Below are positions 1 through 8,732 of a stretch of 64,000 nt of DNA, piece after piece (positions within the stretch are counted from its first letter, which is position 1; every line of letters begins with the position of its first letter). Location of the stretch: assembly GCF_003862495.1 (NCBI RefSeq), contig NZ_RRCH01000019.1:17773-81772 (forward strand), given 5' to 3'. The translations under genes and the position numbers were made by a program. A model generated the notes under the pieces. It saw nothing but the letters and a program-made list of their open reading frames with translations. It was not told where the DNA came from and made no database searches. Origin of the DNA: Halocatena pleomorpha (GTDB lineage Archaea; Halobacteriota; Halobacteria; Halobacteriales; Haloarculaceae).

Positions 1-277
1 TCACCGTCGTTTTCCCGCCAGGATTCACACCGCTGCCGGCCGCATCGGCCATCGAATTGAGCGACACCCGAAGCTTGCCGTTCTGGTAGGTGGCGTAAAC
101 ACTGTTCTTGCTGTTCTGTGCTGGTTCAAGCGCGAGATAGCCTGACGCGTCACCGGCGACGTTGACGTTCGCCTGACGCGAGGACTGCAGCGAGGAGAAT
201 GCCCCCGTCGCGTAGATCGCGCTCGTGATCACCGCAATGGTGAGTACAATGATCGCGTACCGACGTAGTCGATGCAT
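1..277 (-). CDS. DUF1102-like secreted protein, N-terminal part (runs off the left edge)
   Basis: Only the first 92 codons are inside the window; the gene reads leftward out of it. The start is the ATG at 277. The product begins MHRLRRYAIIV, then one hydrophobic helix ending SAIYATGAFSS, then a region with NVNVAGDASGYLAL and TYQNGKL. The same order and many of the same residues occur at the start of the 58050-59804 protein (SAIYGTGAFSN, NVAGDKAGYLGL, TYQNGQL), so the two are paralogues. This N-terminus fits the haloarchaeal DUF1102 exported/surface family (family name from memory). What follows the carrier domain, and whether it ends in a toxin tip like its paralogue, cannot be seen. Confidence 0.8.
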   Translation of the reverse strand, partial: MHRLRRYAIIVLTIAVITSAIYATGAFSSLQSSRQANVNVAGDASGYLALEPAQNSKNSVYATYQNGKLRVSLNSMADAAGSGVNPGGKTTV

Positions 278-350
278 GGATGGATTGAGTGAGATGGGTG
301 GTGTGTGGTGGTAGAGCCGCGTTCAGCCGGGGCAACGATCGGTGAAATGC

Positions 351-609
351 TTACCGTTCTTCGCGCACGAAGAACCGCAACAGCCACACCGCAGGACCGT
401 CCTGACCAACTGGTTGCAGCTCACCCGCTGTCTCTACCGACGGACTCGGGCCGAAGTTGGAGCGGTTAGGCGTGTCTTCGCCTTCGATTGTGTAGAGTCA
501 TCACGACGTCACTGGAACCGCCAGGAACGTCCGTCGTGCTGGTTGTCTCGGCGCCCAGACTCACAGCCGCGACCGCGATCATGCCAAATGATTCCGTATG
601 AGTATACAT
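351..609 (-). pseudogene. Frameshifted small gene downstream of the palindromic promoter
   Basis: Reading leftward from the ATG at 609, one frame is open for 47 codons (MYTHTESFGMIAV... to ...SSDVVMTLH...). A second frame, one base over, takes over near 493 with LYTIEGEDTPNRSNFG and runs to a TAA at 351-353. It has haloarchaeal codon use but no start codon of its own. The simplest reading is one gene of about 85 codons broken by a single-base frameshift, or a sequencing error. No family is recognised. It lies between the promoter module at 691-733 and the DUF1102-like gene starting at 277, so it may have been the first gene of that transcript. Confidence 0.4.
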
Positions 610-690
610 GGGTTGTCTTGATTGGTAGTTGGAGTCTATATCTGATCCGTATCAGAGCGAGTTTCTATCCATTCCAACGTGATAGTAGTA

Positions 691-733
691 CTTTGTATTG
701 GTGTGCTTGAAGATCTTCAAGCTCAGCTTGAAG
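691..733 (-). promoter_or_regulatory. Palindromic operator plus TATA box, leftward promoter
   Basis: CTTCAAGCTCAGCTTGAAG (715-733) is a perfect 19-bp palindrome. It overlaps a second perfect palindrome, GCTTGAAGATCTTCAAGC (705-722), giving three half-sites. Read on the minus strand it is followed at 699-691 by a TATA-like AATACAAAG. The same palindrome, spacing and TATA element occur before the toxin gene at 57971-58012: 37 of 43 positions agree with no gap. I infer an operator for a dimeric regulator just upstream of the BRE/TATA box. Confidence 0.7.
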
Positions 734-946
734 CAGTTTTCATTTAGTTCATCACTGTTCAACAATAACTACGCACTAGCTAATTCCTATCTGATTGTGC
801 GATACAGGGAGAATAGTGCTGACCAACTCAAACACTAGTTAAGTTGTCACCAAATTTAAAATACGATGAGAATGTGTTCGTTTGTCCACTGTAACCCAGA
901 TACGCCACCACAAGCACCCGCACAGTAAATCGTTTTGGCGTACTAC

Positions 947-1930
947 TCAGAGTTGTTCAGCGATCGCTTCAGCGAAATAGGTGACGATCAGATCGGCACC
1001 GGCGCGTTTGATCGAGAGCAGCGACTCGTGTGCGACAGCGTCAAGATCGAGCCAGCCGTTCTCGGCAGCGGCGTGGAGCATGGCGTACTCGCCGCTGACG
1101 TTGTAGGCCGCCACGGGCTGGTCGAAGTTCTCGCGCACCGTGCTGACAATGTCAAGGTAAGAGAGCGCCGGCTTGATCATCAGCACGTCCGCACCCTGTT
1201 CAACGTCGCGGACGACTTCCCGAGTGGCCTCGCGCGCGTTGGCGGGATCCATCTGGTAATGGCGACGGTCGCCAAAGGCGGGTGCACCGTCGGCGGCGTC
1301 GCGGAACGGGCCGTAGAACGCGCTTTCGTATTTCGCCGCGTAGCTCATGATCGGCACGGATTCAAAGCCCGTCTCATCCAATGCCTCGCGGATCGCGCCA
1401 ACCATGCCGTCGGTCATGCTGCTCGGGGCGACCATGTGAGCACCGGCCTCGGCGTGGGACACCGCGATCCGTGCGAGTCGGTCGAGCGTCGCGTCGTTAT
1501 CAACTGTCAATTCAGGCGATTCACGGGCGTTCTCTTCGAGGATGCCACAGTGGCCGTGGTCGGTGTACTCACACATGCAGACATCAGTGATCACGGTGGC
1601 GTCGGTTTCACGGGTGATGTCCCGGACGGCGCGCTGAACGACGCCGTCTTCAGCCCACGCACGCGAGCCGTCGGCGTCTTTCGACGCCGGAATACCGAAC
1701 AGGATGATCGTCTCGACGCCGGTGTCGAGCACCTCCTCGACGCGATCAACAGCCTGAGCGATGGGGACGCGCTCGTGGCCGGGCATCGACGGGATCGAAG
1801 CGCGCTCGTCCGTCGTCGCGTCGACGAAGACGGGCGCGATGAGATCGCTCGGAGAGAGAGAGGTCTCGCTGACGAGCTCTCGAATCCCGTCTCTGCGAAG
1901 ACGGCGAGGACGACGCGGAAGTGAGTTCAT
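947..1930 (-). CDS. hemB: Porphobilinogen synthase (delta-aminolevulinate dehydratase)
   Basis: Condenses two 5-aminolevulinate molecules to porphobilinogen in cytoplasmic tetrapyrrole (haem, cobalamin) synthesis. The 327-residue product has the family landmarks: the metal-binding cysteine run [15 protein letters not shown], and the two catalytic lysines in [12 protein letters not shown] and [13 protein letters not shown]. Length is normal. The ATG at 1930 ([12 protein letters not shown]) is preferred over one 7 codons upstream because homologues begin with this arginine-rich stretch. It is a single gene; the neighbour at 1994 is on the same strand but unrelated. The antisense frame across it is a codon-bias shadow. 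Confidence 0.95.
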   Translation of the reverse strand: MNSLPRRPRRLRRDGIRELVSETSLSPSDLIAPVFVDATTDERASIPSMPGHERVPIAQAVDRVEEVLDTGVETIILFGIPASKDADGSRAWAEDGVVQRAVRDITRETDATVITDVCMCEYTDHGHCGILEENARESPELTVDNDATLDRLARIAVSHAEAGAHMVAPSSMTDGMVGAIREALDETGFESVPIMSYAAKYESAFYGPFRDAADGAPAFGDRRHYQMDPANAREATREVVRDVEQGADVLMIKPALSYLDIVSTVRENFDQPVAAYNVSGEYAMLHAAAENGWLDLDAVAHESLLSIKRAGADLIVTYFAEAIAEQL

Positions 1931-1993
1931 ACCAGGACCTTTTCGATCCAACTAAAAGCCAGTGTCGGCTTCGAACGATCATGGGCCTCGCGC

Positions 1994-2938
1994 TTAGGTG
2001 TAACCGAGGGCAGCAAGCCGTTCGTCGACCTGATCGTCGCTGACTGTCTGTGACACCGGCGGTTCGTACGCCGGATCGTACGTGTGCTCATCGGTTGCCG
2101 TCAATCTCATCCACGGAACACGTTTTAACACCGGCGCAGGGACCCACGGTGGATGACCGTAAATTCCCCACTCGCCCAGACAGTTCGCGTGATCAGCGGT
2201 GATGGCGACATCGGCGTCGAGATTGTCGAGCAACACGGCCACGTCTTCGAGAACGTATTCGAGGTTGTCTCGGTAGGCGCGCCAAATCTCCGTTCGTGAG
2301 ACCACTCCGTCGCGGTAGAGATTCCAGACGTTCTTGCTACCGCCGGCGTCGACACCGATCTGATCGCTTTCGAACCCCTCTGACCAGTCCGCGTCGATAA
2401 ACGGGCCGTGGGGTTGGAGATACCAGACGATCATTCGCTCGGCGTCGTCGGTTCGACGCCGCCAATGGTGGATTGCCGAATCAGTGACCGGGCGGGGCAA
2501 CACCGTGCCCTCCGCGTCGGACCAGGAGTGTTTCCAAATCTCATCGAGTGCAGCCCAGTCCGCAGCGCGGACACAGTCGTCTCGGGTCCAGGCGTTGGCG
2601 GCGATCAGCATCGTTTCTGCCATCTCGTCGGCATACCGGGACTGGGTGTGGCGCTGTAGCCACTCGTAGGACGCACTAGCGGCGCTGTAGGTCGGAGTAA
2701 CCGACGGAAGGCAGTCCCATTCCGGCGCGACCTCCGTCATGAGATCGTACCGACACGCATCGAGGATAACGAGCACTTCCCAATCGCGTTCCCAAACCGG
2801 GGTGCCGAAGTTCACCCGCTTGCCGAGCCGACGCCCGCCACCAACGAGAAACTCGATCGAAGAGCGCGTTGTCGCCCGGCGAATGCCGTGCTCGTTATAC
2901 CGCTGTTTCGTGTTCCGAATCCAGTCGTTGAGGCTCAT
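1994..2938 (-). CDS. Sulfatase/alkaline-phosphatase-like hydrolase
   Basis: A 314-residue protein of the alkaline phosphatase-like superfamily. It has an N-terminal VLVILDACRYDLM, where Asp would bind metal, and a C-terminal AITADHANCLGEWG followed by GHP, the usual D-H metal site. No signal peptide is seen. Such proteins occur in haloarchaea near surface glycosylation genes; here the adjoining acyltransferase, methyltransferase and the glycosyltransferase at 14.7 kb fit that setting only loosely. The nucleophile expected of true sulfatases (C/S-x-P-S/A-R) is not evident, so the chemistry (phospho- or sulfo-ester) is unknown. Confidence 0.75.
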   Translation of the reverse strand: MSLNDWIRNTKQRYNEHGIRRATTRSSIEFLVGGGRRLGKRVNFGTPVWERDWEVLVILDACRYDLMTEVAPEWDCLPSVTPTYSAASASYEWLQRHTQSRYADEMAETMLIAANAWTRDDCVRAADWAALDEIWKHSWSDAEGTVLPRPVTDSAIHHWRRRTDDAERMIVWYLQPHGPFIDADWSEGFESDQIGVDAGGSKNVWNLYRDGVVSRTEIWRAYRDNLEYVLEDVAVLLDNLDADVAITADHANCLGEWGIYGHPPWVPAPVLKRVPWMRLTATDEHTYDPAYEPPVSQTVSDDQVDERLAALGYT

Positions 2939-3097
2939 GACTACAAATGGCAGTTTGACATCCGCCGGTACCGCTCCTGTAGCTCACAGGGGTGTATTTA
3001 TTTTACTACTACGTAAATAGCACACGTCGTATGAGTGTCTGAGCCGGACAGTGACACCGGCGAATTGATCAATAACCGACACTTCACAGTCCGGTCC

Positions 3098-4135
3098 TCA
3101 CCGTGATGAGAGATGAGGGAGTCGATTCGAGAGCAGTCGACGTACGCCGACTGCAGCCTGCATCAAGCGCGTTCGGCGGGTGATCACGTGATACTGCTTC
3201 GGTGTGGGGTTGAACTTCGACTTATACCGGCAGAGACGGGGATTGTTGGCTCCTACCAGATCGTACCGAGTGATATTCCGATCTTTTGCGTCACACATGA
3301 TTCGCCAATCGAGAATATCGTTGGCCGGAAGGGATCCATCGGTTTTCGCCCCGCCCTGCCACCGATAGATGGTGGTGTCGTGTTCAAGTGTGATCAGTCC
3401 ACCAACGATGTCATCGGCCACTCGAACGGCGTACACCCGCATCATTCCGTCGGGCAACTGGTCGTACAGTTGCTGAACGAACCGAGGCGTGAGTGAATAC
3501 GACTCGCCCTGTTCCGTGTGCCGGGTTCGAATTCGTTCGATGATCGGCTCAATGCCCGCTGTGCCGGCCTGACCGATCACAGGAGCGTCCCCGGTCACTG
3601 CGTCACCATCGCGGATCGTGCTTCGTGCGTCACGGCTGAAGCCCATCAGAATTTCCTCTTTGTCGGGACTGAGGTCCAGAACGTACGTATAGGAGGGAGA
3701 AACGTCGTACCCTCGCCAAATGAACGGCCGAGAATCATCGTACTGAACAACGGTTCGGATGTCGATATAATCCGGATCGACTTCGGTACTGATCCAATCT
3801 AGACACGATTCCACGAACCGTTTCTGACGGCGTTCTCTTTTCCTCTGTTTGAGCTTCTCGATGTTGAGAAACGCAGGACCGAGGGTGAACACTTCGAGTT
3901 CCGGCGGAGAAACCACCAGTCGAAACGGTCCCTTGGTCTGCTCAAACACCGGCAAGACGCCGATCGGCTCCTGACCCTTGAAGCCAACGAGAGTGTGAAC
4001 CTGAGCGCCGACTTCTGTTGCCAGGAGATCGAGAACACCGTACCGGTGAAACGGCGTCGCTATCGGTGATTGATCAACATACCTGTTCCATTCATCCGCC
4101 CGATCATCCTCGAACACGTCGATCTCAATGGTCAT
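3098..4135 (-). CDS. FemAB/GNAT-type acyltransferase
   Basis: A 345-residue protein with the double-GNAT outline of FemAB/BioF2-like transferases. The N-terminal half has PFHRYGVLDLLATE and GQEPIGVLPVF; the C-terminal half has AVRVADDIVGGLITLEHDTTIYRWQGG and the end motif YDLVGANNPRLCRYKSKF, typical of this group (F-K-x-K-F-type end). In bacteria relatives add amino acids to cell-wall precursors; archaea lack peptidoglycan, so modification of a surface glycan or lipid is my inference. The ATG at 4135 (MTIEIDVFED) is preferred over one 8 codons upstream. Convergent or divergent partners are absent. Confidence 0.75.
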   Translation of the reverse strand: MTIEIDVFEDDRADEWNRYVDQSPIATPFHRYGVLDLLATEVGAQVHTLVGFKGQEPIGVLPVFEQTKGPFRLVVSPPELEVFTLGPAFLNIEKLKQRKRERRQKRFVESCLDWISTEVDPDYIDIRTVVQYDDSRPFIWRGYDVSPSYTYVLDLSPDKEEILMGFSRDARSTIRDGDAVTGDAPVIGQAGTAGIEPIIERIRTRHTEQGESYSLTPRFVQQLYDQLPDGMMRVYAVRVADDIVGGLITLEHDTTIYRWQGGAKTDGSLPANDILDWRIMCDAKDRNITRYDLVGANNPRLCRYKSKFNPTPKQYHVITRRTRLMQAAVGVRRLLSNRLPHLSSR

Positions 4136-4483
4136 AGTTCCGACTACCCGAAAACCCACGCAAACGATCGATCCATAAATCGATATCCCGGTGCCGGTGG
4201 CGGCAAGAACAGAATCCGTTTCGCCACCGCATTTGATACGTGATACGATGTTGACTCCTTATTTTTGAACTTCTGCAAATACAATTATTGTATTGATATT
4301 TAGAAAAGTCCGTGGCAAATACGGACGAATCAGTGTACGTTCTGCGTCTTTGACTCATCCCCGGCAGCTCTGCGTGCATATCTATTCATATCTGAACGCA
4401 CCATATATTATAAAACCCTAGCTGTATATTGAATAAACTCCATGTATATCTATATATTACCAGACAGTCGTGGACACAGGGGA
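4136..4483. other. Intergenic stretch, no gene seen
   Basis: This 348-bp gap is markedly AT-rich from about 4250 to 4480, with runs such as TATTGTATTGATATT and TGTATATCTATATATT. It probably holds the promoter of the acyltransferase at its right side and the 3' end of the methyltransferase at 4484. I see no open frame with haloarchaeal codon use and no clear RNA fold. Confidence 0.5.
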
Positions 4484-5164
4484 TTATGGCACCACACCGA
4501 CGGTGAGCAGCGTGCCGTACTCCCGATAGCGCTCGACCATTGCCTCGCGTGTGTCCCACTCTTCAGTCGGAAATTCACGTTCAGAAGGAATATCAATTTC
4601 TCTGTCGGGGATGGTGTCTTGTTCTGCGACGTGAAAGCCCGCGTCTCGAAACGCCGCACGGTACTCTTCACGGGACCACCGCGTCATCTCCACATCGATG
4701 AACTCCTGCCACTGGTGGGAGTGGACGTTCTCCTCATAGAAGTTCACCGCACAGTAGAAGGTGCCACCGGGTCGAAGGATACGCCGGATCTCCGAGAGGG
4801 TTCGGTGGGGATCGGCGGCGTAGTAGAACGCTTCCATTGACCATACGTGGTCAATGGAGTCGTCAGTGAAGGGGAGAGCGTTGAAATCGCCACCGACGTA
4901 GCCGATCGCCGGATCGTCGGTGTACGAACGGGCGTTGCCCACCATTTCGGGGGAGCCATCCAGGCCATAGGCGCGTGCCACCGCCCCCGTTTCGCGGAGT
5001 GCGCGCCCGGCGTAGCCACTGCCACAGCCGAGATCGAGCACCACGTCGCCCGACTCGACCGGCATCCGTGCGAGAGCGTGTTTCGCAGTGTGCCAGTGGC
5101 GTGCTTCCATCCCTTTATCGCGGCCATCCGCTGCCCACGCGTCGAATTCCTCTCGAACACCCAT
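4484..5164 (-). CDS. Class I SAM-dependent methyltransferase
   Basis: A 226-residue methyltransferase. VLDLGCGSGYAGRAL is SAM motif I, YGLDGSPEMV is motif II, and FTDDSIDHVWSMEAFYYA with LRPGGTFYCAVNFYEE are motifs III-IV. The substrate is not predictable; the charged C-terminal third has no further recognisable domain. It stands alone on the minus strand, with an AT-rich tail region downstream and a divergent membrane-protein gene upstream (start 5239). Confidence 0.85.
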   Translation of the reverse strand: MGVREEFDAWAADGRDKGMEARHWHTAKHALARMPVESGDVVLDLGCGSGYAGRALRETGAVARAYGLDGSPEMVGNARSYTDDPAIGYVGGDFNALPFTDDSIDHVWSMEAFYYAADPHRTLSEIRRILRPGGTFYCAVNFYEENVHSHQWQEFIDVEMTRWSREEYRAAFRDAGFHVAEQDTIPDREIDIPSEREFPTEEWDTREAMVERYREYGTLLTVGVVP

Positions 5165-5238
5165 AGTACGAATTCGAACGCTGTGGACAAAACTCGTTCG
5201 ACACAGGGTATTTCACCACAGGTGTGATATTGTCACTG

Positions 5239-5658
5239 ATGCGCGCGCCTCGGTTCAAAGCCGCTGACACGGCCCAGCAGGTGATCGGTGGCTTCCTTCT
5301 GGCAGGTCCCTTCGTCGTTACTGAAGAGGTGTGGTCGCTCGCTCACGCAATGAGTTGGGTTCAGGGACTTCTCACCGCCGGGATCGTCGGGACGATCGGC
5401 TATCTAGCACTGTACGGCGCGGCGACAGAGCGCGATCCCGACCAGGAATCAGATGTCGGTGGCGTTCCGCTCCGATTCGTCTCGCTCATGTTCGTCTCCT
5501 TCGGCTCGGTATTGGTGCTTGCACTGCTGTTCGACGCTCCTGACGTGTTTCTCTCCGGTGTCCCGCCCGAACAGCGCGTGCCCACCACGGTAAAGGCGCT
5601 CTGCCTCGGTGCGATGTTCAGCGTCGTCGGCGCGGCAACTGCTGACACGGTGTTTTAA
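5239..5658 (+). CDS. DUF2391-type integral membrane protein
   Basis: A small polytopic membrane protein with about four hydrophobic segments (QQVIGGFLLAGPFVV, SWVQGLLTAGIVGTIGYLALYGA, VSLMFVSFGSVLVLALLF, ALCLGAMFSVVGAA). It matches the outline of DUF2391 proteins, whose role is unknown. The ATG at 5239 (MRAPRFKAADT) is chosen over an in-frame GTG at 5224. It is divergent from the methyltransferase at 5164, with a 74-bp shared promoter region. Confidence 0.75.
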   Translation: MRAPRFKAADTAQQVIGGFLLAGPFVVTEEVWSLAHAMSWVQGLLTAGIVGTIGYLALYGAATERDPDQESDVGGVPLRFVSLMFVSFGSVLVLALLFDAPDVFLSGVPPEQRVPTTVKALCLGAMFSVVGAATADTVF

Positions 5659-5771
5659 GAACATCGAAACTAATATAATCGTATCACTAGATAGGATGGT
5701 ATGAATCATCCTGCAGTCGGTCGAGGGAACCTCCAAACAGGAACGACCTGCCGATCAGAGGTGAATCATGC

Positions 5772-6509
5772 ATGAGTGATAGTGACAATCTTATTGAGAT
5801 GATCGAGCGCGATCCAGGGCGGTTCGACGAACACGTCGGGGCGTTCAGGACAATCCTCGAATCGGATGAGACCGATACACGGCGCACGGCCACGCGCCTT
5901 ATTGGAGACGTTGCGGAGGTGGATCCTGAGATTGGAACGCGTCACCCTGGTCTGCTCGAACTCGCGTTTGGGGACCCGGATAGCGTTGTGCGGGGATTGG
6001 CAGTTGGTATCGTCGCAGCCATTACAAAGACGACCCCAGAGATTGGTGCCGACTTTGTCCCTCAGCTTTCTGCTGTACTCACCGACGAGGAACTGACTGG
6101 AAGTTCACAAATGGATGGTATTCGTGCACTCGGGAAGATCGATAGGGAAACATCCACGTCAGTTTCCGAGGCCGACGAGGCGCTGGCAACCCTACTCCGT
6201 GATACGAATGGGCATGTTCGGGAGACAGTGGCAATAAATCTCGACGACACTGTCAAAGCCGCGCCTCGTGCGTTCCCCGCTATGCTCAAAGCGTTCGTTT
6301 CGGTACTTGATGATAGTGAACCAGAAGTTCGCTTACATGCCGCCGAGACGTTGACGATCGTCGCCCACGAAGACGTTGAGGCAATTGAAGATATCGATAT
6401 GGTGCTGACCGGTCTCAAGGAATTGCGTTCCGATCAGGTCCTCCCAACTGAACGGGTCGAGAAGATGATCAATATCACCGAAGTCGGCGCAGGATACGCC
6501 GAGAAGTAA
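5772..6509 (+). CDS. HEAT-like alpha-solenoid protein
   Basis: A 245-residue acidic, all-helical protein. Repeats of about 35-40 residues carry the HEAT pattern (VRGLAVGIVAAI, VRETVAINLDDTV, VRLHAAETLTIVA, and DTRRTATRLIGDVAEVDPE). There is no catalytic motif, signal or membrane segment; it is expected to be a cytoplasmic protein-binding scaffold. Its stop is followed after 5 bp by the start of the 505-residue coiled-coil protein, so the two are co-transcribed and probably work as a pair. I do not recognise a named family. Confidence 0.8.
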   Translation: MSDSDNLIEMIERDPGRFDEHVGAFRTILESDETDTRRTATRLIGDVAEVDPEIGTRHPGLLELAFGDPDSVVRGLAVGIVAAITKTTPEIGADFVPQLSAVLTDEELTGSSQMDGIRALGKIDRETSTSVSEADEALATLLRDTNGHVRETVAINLDDTVKAAPRAFPAMLKAFVSVLDDSEPEVRLHAAETLTIVAHEDVEAIEDIDMVLTGLKELRSDQVLPTERVEKMINITEVGAGYAEK

Positions 6510-6514
6510 CTACG

Positions 6515-8032
6515 ATGGGTTTGCTTGATCGGATCCGGTCACGGTTCCGTACGAACGAGAAATCTCCCACCAACCAGTCAGCTACCCCTGATCGCCAACG
6601 ACGAGAAGAGCAATTCGGTGATATGCCAGCAGAGATTGAGGAAATGTCTCCCGAGGACGTTGCTGATACCTTGGCACGAATGCGACAAGATGATCGAATT
6701 GCATTTATTCGAGAGGGATATATACCTCAAGAAAAATGGAAAGAAACGATGGCCATGATCGAAAATAGTCCCAAGCAACGGGATTTCTGGGGACTCGACG
6801 GTCAACAAACGGAATTCAAAGAAGGGGCAAAGGTGTGTAGCACTCATGGAGAAGGGGTGGAGACATGGACAGTAACGAGAGGCTCTCAAGAGACGACTGG
6901 CCGAACTAGGGGGTCCTCTTCAGCGTCGAAGACCGAAGTTGGCAGCAAAGTGAGTGGTAGTGGAGGGGTTGGTATCCCAGGGGTAGGAAATATTGATACA
7001 ACCGGAGAAGTCTCAACTAAGCACGGCCGAACCCGGACTCAGACACATCAGAAGACAGCTCAGGCCACAGATACCACGAGTGGGACAAAAATGATCCATT
7101 CGTGTGAGGCCGAGCCAACCGACTGTACCCTCTCCAGACGAGCATTCATGAAAACTGGTGATTTCTATATTGGAAGAGACTACAATAAAATGGAGTCCGA
7201 GACACGTCTCATTGACGATTGGGAGATGGATGTTGAACGTACAGCAGAACAGGAGCAGCCTCAGAAAGGGATCGGTGAACTCAGAGAAGAGAGAGGAGCG
7301 ATCGAAGAGCAAATCGAGGATCTTGGCGATCAAATTGAGATGTATGACAGCAGGATTGGGCAGAATAAAAAATTCATATCTCAATGTGAGAAGGCAATAG
7401 AGGAGAGCGAGGGTAATATCGATGAGGAAGATCTCGATAAGAGAGATAGACTATTAGAGAAATACGAAGAGCTACAGGAGAAAAAAGAAGAGATCCGAGC
7501 AAAGCAGAAACAGCTTCGAACGGAGAAAAGTGCTCTTCAAGCTCGTATTAAGAACCACGACGAGTACGAACAGGAAGCGACAGACGCATCCGAATCTGCG
7601 ACACGGGACACTGCGGAGACCGCCACTGAGGACCGAACACAGGGGAGCGAAGATGGGGCGCTGTCCCAAGAGACCACTGCCGAGAACACAACCTCCGAGA
7701 CGAACACACCTAGCCAGGGTACCGATCCCGACACACCGGCGGGCGACGGCAGTCCGTCCACCGACGGAAGTGACGACCGCGGTGGAGAGCAAGAGACCGA
7801 TACAGTGGAGGAGTCCCCAACCATTGAACCGAACACCGCGCCCGCAGAGGCGACCGCTGAGGACGCGGCGGACGAGGCTACCCTGTCCGAGTCGGAATCT
7901 CCCAACGCGACAGACTCGACCAACGAGTCTGAAATGAACGACGAAGAGCAGTATGCCAACAAAGGCGAGTTGTATCTCGATCGCTACGATCCCGCAAACG
8001 GGCAGGCTGGCGGCTTTGACAAATCCAGATGA
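6515..8032 (+). CDS. Large coiled-coil protein of unknown function, partner of the HEAT protein
   Basis: A 505-residue protein with a mosaic layout. The N-terminus is amphipathic, MGLLDRIRSRFR, like several membrane-attached or filament-associated halo proteins. A helical part follows (about 35-100). Then comes a Gly/Ser/Thr stretch (about 120-185) with GSGGVGIPGVGN. A Cys-containing segment has CSTHGEG, HSCEAEPTDC and FYIGRDYNKME. A long charged coiled coil spans about 240-365 (EERGAIEEQIEDLGDQIE). The C-terminal third is low-complexity Thr/Glu/Asp/Ser. Bases 6500-7500 are AT-richer than the flanks, suggesting transfer. It is translated directly after the HEAT gene. The three cysteine pairs could bind a metal. 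No homologue is recognised from memory. Confidence 0.8.
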   Translation: MGLLDRIRSRFRTNEKSPTNQSATPDRQRREEQFGDMPAEIEEMSPEDVADTLARMRQDDRIAFIREGYIPQEKWKETMAMIENSPKQRDFWGLDGQQTEFKEGAKVCSTHGEGVETWTVTRGSQETTGRTRGSSSASKTEVGSKVSGSGGVGIPGVGNIDTTGEVSTKHGRTRTQTHQKTAQATDTTSGTKMIHSCEAEPTDCTLSRRAFMKTGDFYIGRDYNKMESETRLIDDWEMDVERTAEQEQPQKGIGELREERGAIEEQIEDLGDQIEMYDSRIGQNKKFISQCEKAIEESEGNIDEEDLDKRDRLLEKYEELQEKKEEIRAKQKQLRTEKSALQARIKNHDEYEQEATDASESATRDTAETATEDRTQGSEDGALSQETTAENTTSETNTPSQGTDPDTPAGDGSPSTDGSDDRGGEQETDTVEESPTIEPNTAPAEATAEDAADEATLSESESPNATDSTNESEMNDEEQYANKGELYLDRYDPANGQAGGFDKSR

Positions 8033-8075
8033 ATACGAATCACCCAGATCCCAGCGCGCAACCCAGATATCGAAG

Positions 8076-8113
8076 AGATCGGTAGTACCGTCCATGAAGA
8101 TCGGTAGTACCGT
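8076..8113. repeat. Tandem 16-bp repeat with internal dyad, before pyrE
   Basis: AGATCGGTAGTACCGT occurs twice, at 8076-8091 and 8098-8113, a 22-bp period (two helical turns). Each copy contains the inverted repeat CGGTA-G-TACCG. It lies 90 bp before the pyrE start, so it could be an operator placed on one face of the helix, or a remnant of the upstream island's end. Confidence 0.5.
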
Positions 8114-8202
8114 TCACGAGTGTGAGAATCTCACCCGAACCCCCCTGTTTCGACTGGAGCCCACTCGGTCAACTTAACACGTCACCAGTCTCACTCCCCT
8201 GT

Positions 8203-8730
8203 ATGGCTGCCGAGAAATCGGAACTCATCACGGCGCTCAAAGCGGCCGACGCAGTACAGTTCGGAACGTTCGAGCTGTCACACGGCGGAACGAGCGATTA
8301 CTACGTCGACAAATATCTCTTCGAGACCGAGCCGCGCTGTCTGAATCTCATCGCAAGCGGGTTCGCAGAGCGCATCGGAGACGAAAAACCGGCCGGAGTT
8401 GCACTCGGTGCGGTGCCACTCGTCGCAGCAACGGCGATGAAAGCCGAGTGTCCGTACGTCATCGTCCGGAAGAAAACCAAAGAGTACGGCACCGGCAACC
8501 GTATCGAGGGCCGCCTCACGGAGGGAGAGGAAGTCGTCGTCATCGAAGACATCGCCACCACGGGCCAAAGCGCACTCGACGCGGTCAAGGCGCTCAGAGA
8601 CGCCGGAGCCGTCGTGAACCGCGTGCTCGTCGTCGTCGACCGCGAGGAAGGCGCGACCGATCGACTCGAAGCAGAGGGAATCGAGCTGGAGGCGCTCGTT
8701 ACGGCGTCGGAGCTGTTGGACGAATCGTAA
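8203..8730 (+). CDS. pyrE: Orotate phosphoribosyltransferase
   Basis: Transfers phosphoribose from PRPP to orotate in pyrimidine synthesis. The 175-residue product has the OPRTase features: [19 protein letters not shown] for orotate, the flexible-loop [13 protein letters not shown], and the PRPP-binding [17 protein letters not shown]. The ATG at 8203 ([13 protein letters not shown]) is chosen. An in-frame start 27 codons upstream would add a proline/cysteine-rich stretch unlike the family. It is monocistronic; the next gene at 8733 is convergent, 2 bp away. Confidence 0.93.
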   Translation: MAAEKSELITALKAADAVQFGTFELSHGGTSDYYVDKYLFETEPRCLNLIASGFAERIGDEKPAGVALGAVPLVAATAMKAECPYVIVRKKTKEYGTGNRIEGRLTEGEEVVVIEDIATTGQSALDAVKALRDAGAVVNRVLVVVDREEGATDRLEAEGIELEALVTASELLDES

Positions 8731-8732
8731 CG

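Noticed and set aside
342..710. 122-codon plus-strand frame near the left edge
   Set aside because: Composition is unlike haloarchaeal proteins, it runs through the palindromic promoter, and the opposite strand carries better coding signals.
935..1924. 329-codon plus-strand frame opposite hemB
   Set aside because: Antisense shadow produced by GC-rich codon use; hemB on the other strand has full catalytic motifs.
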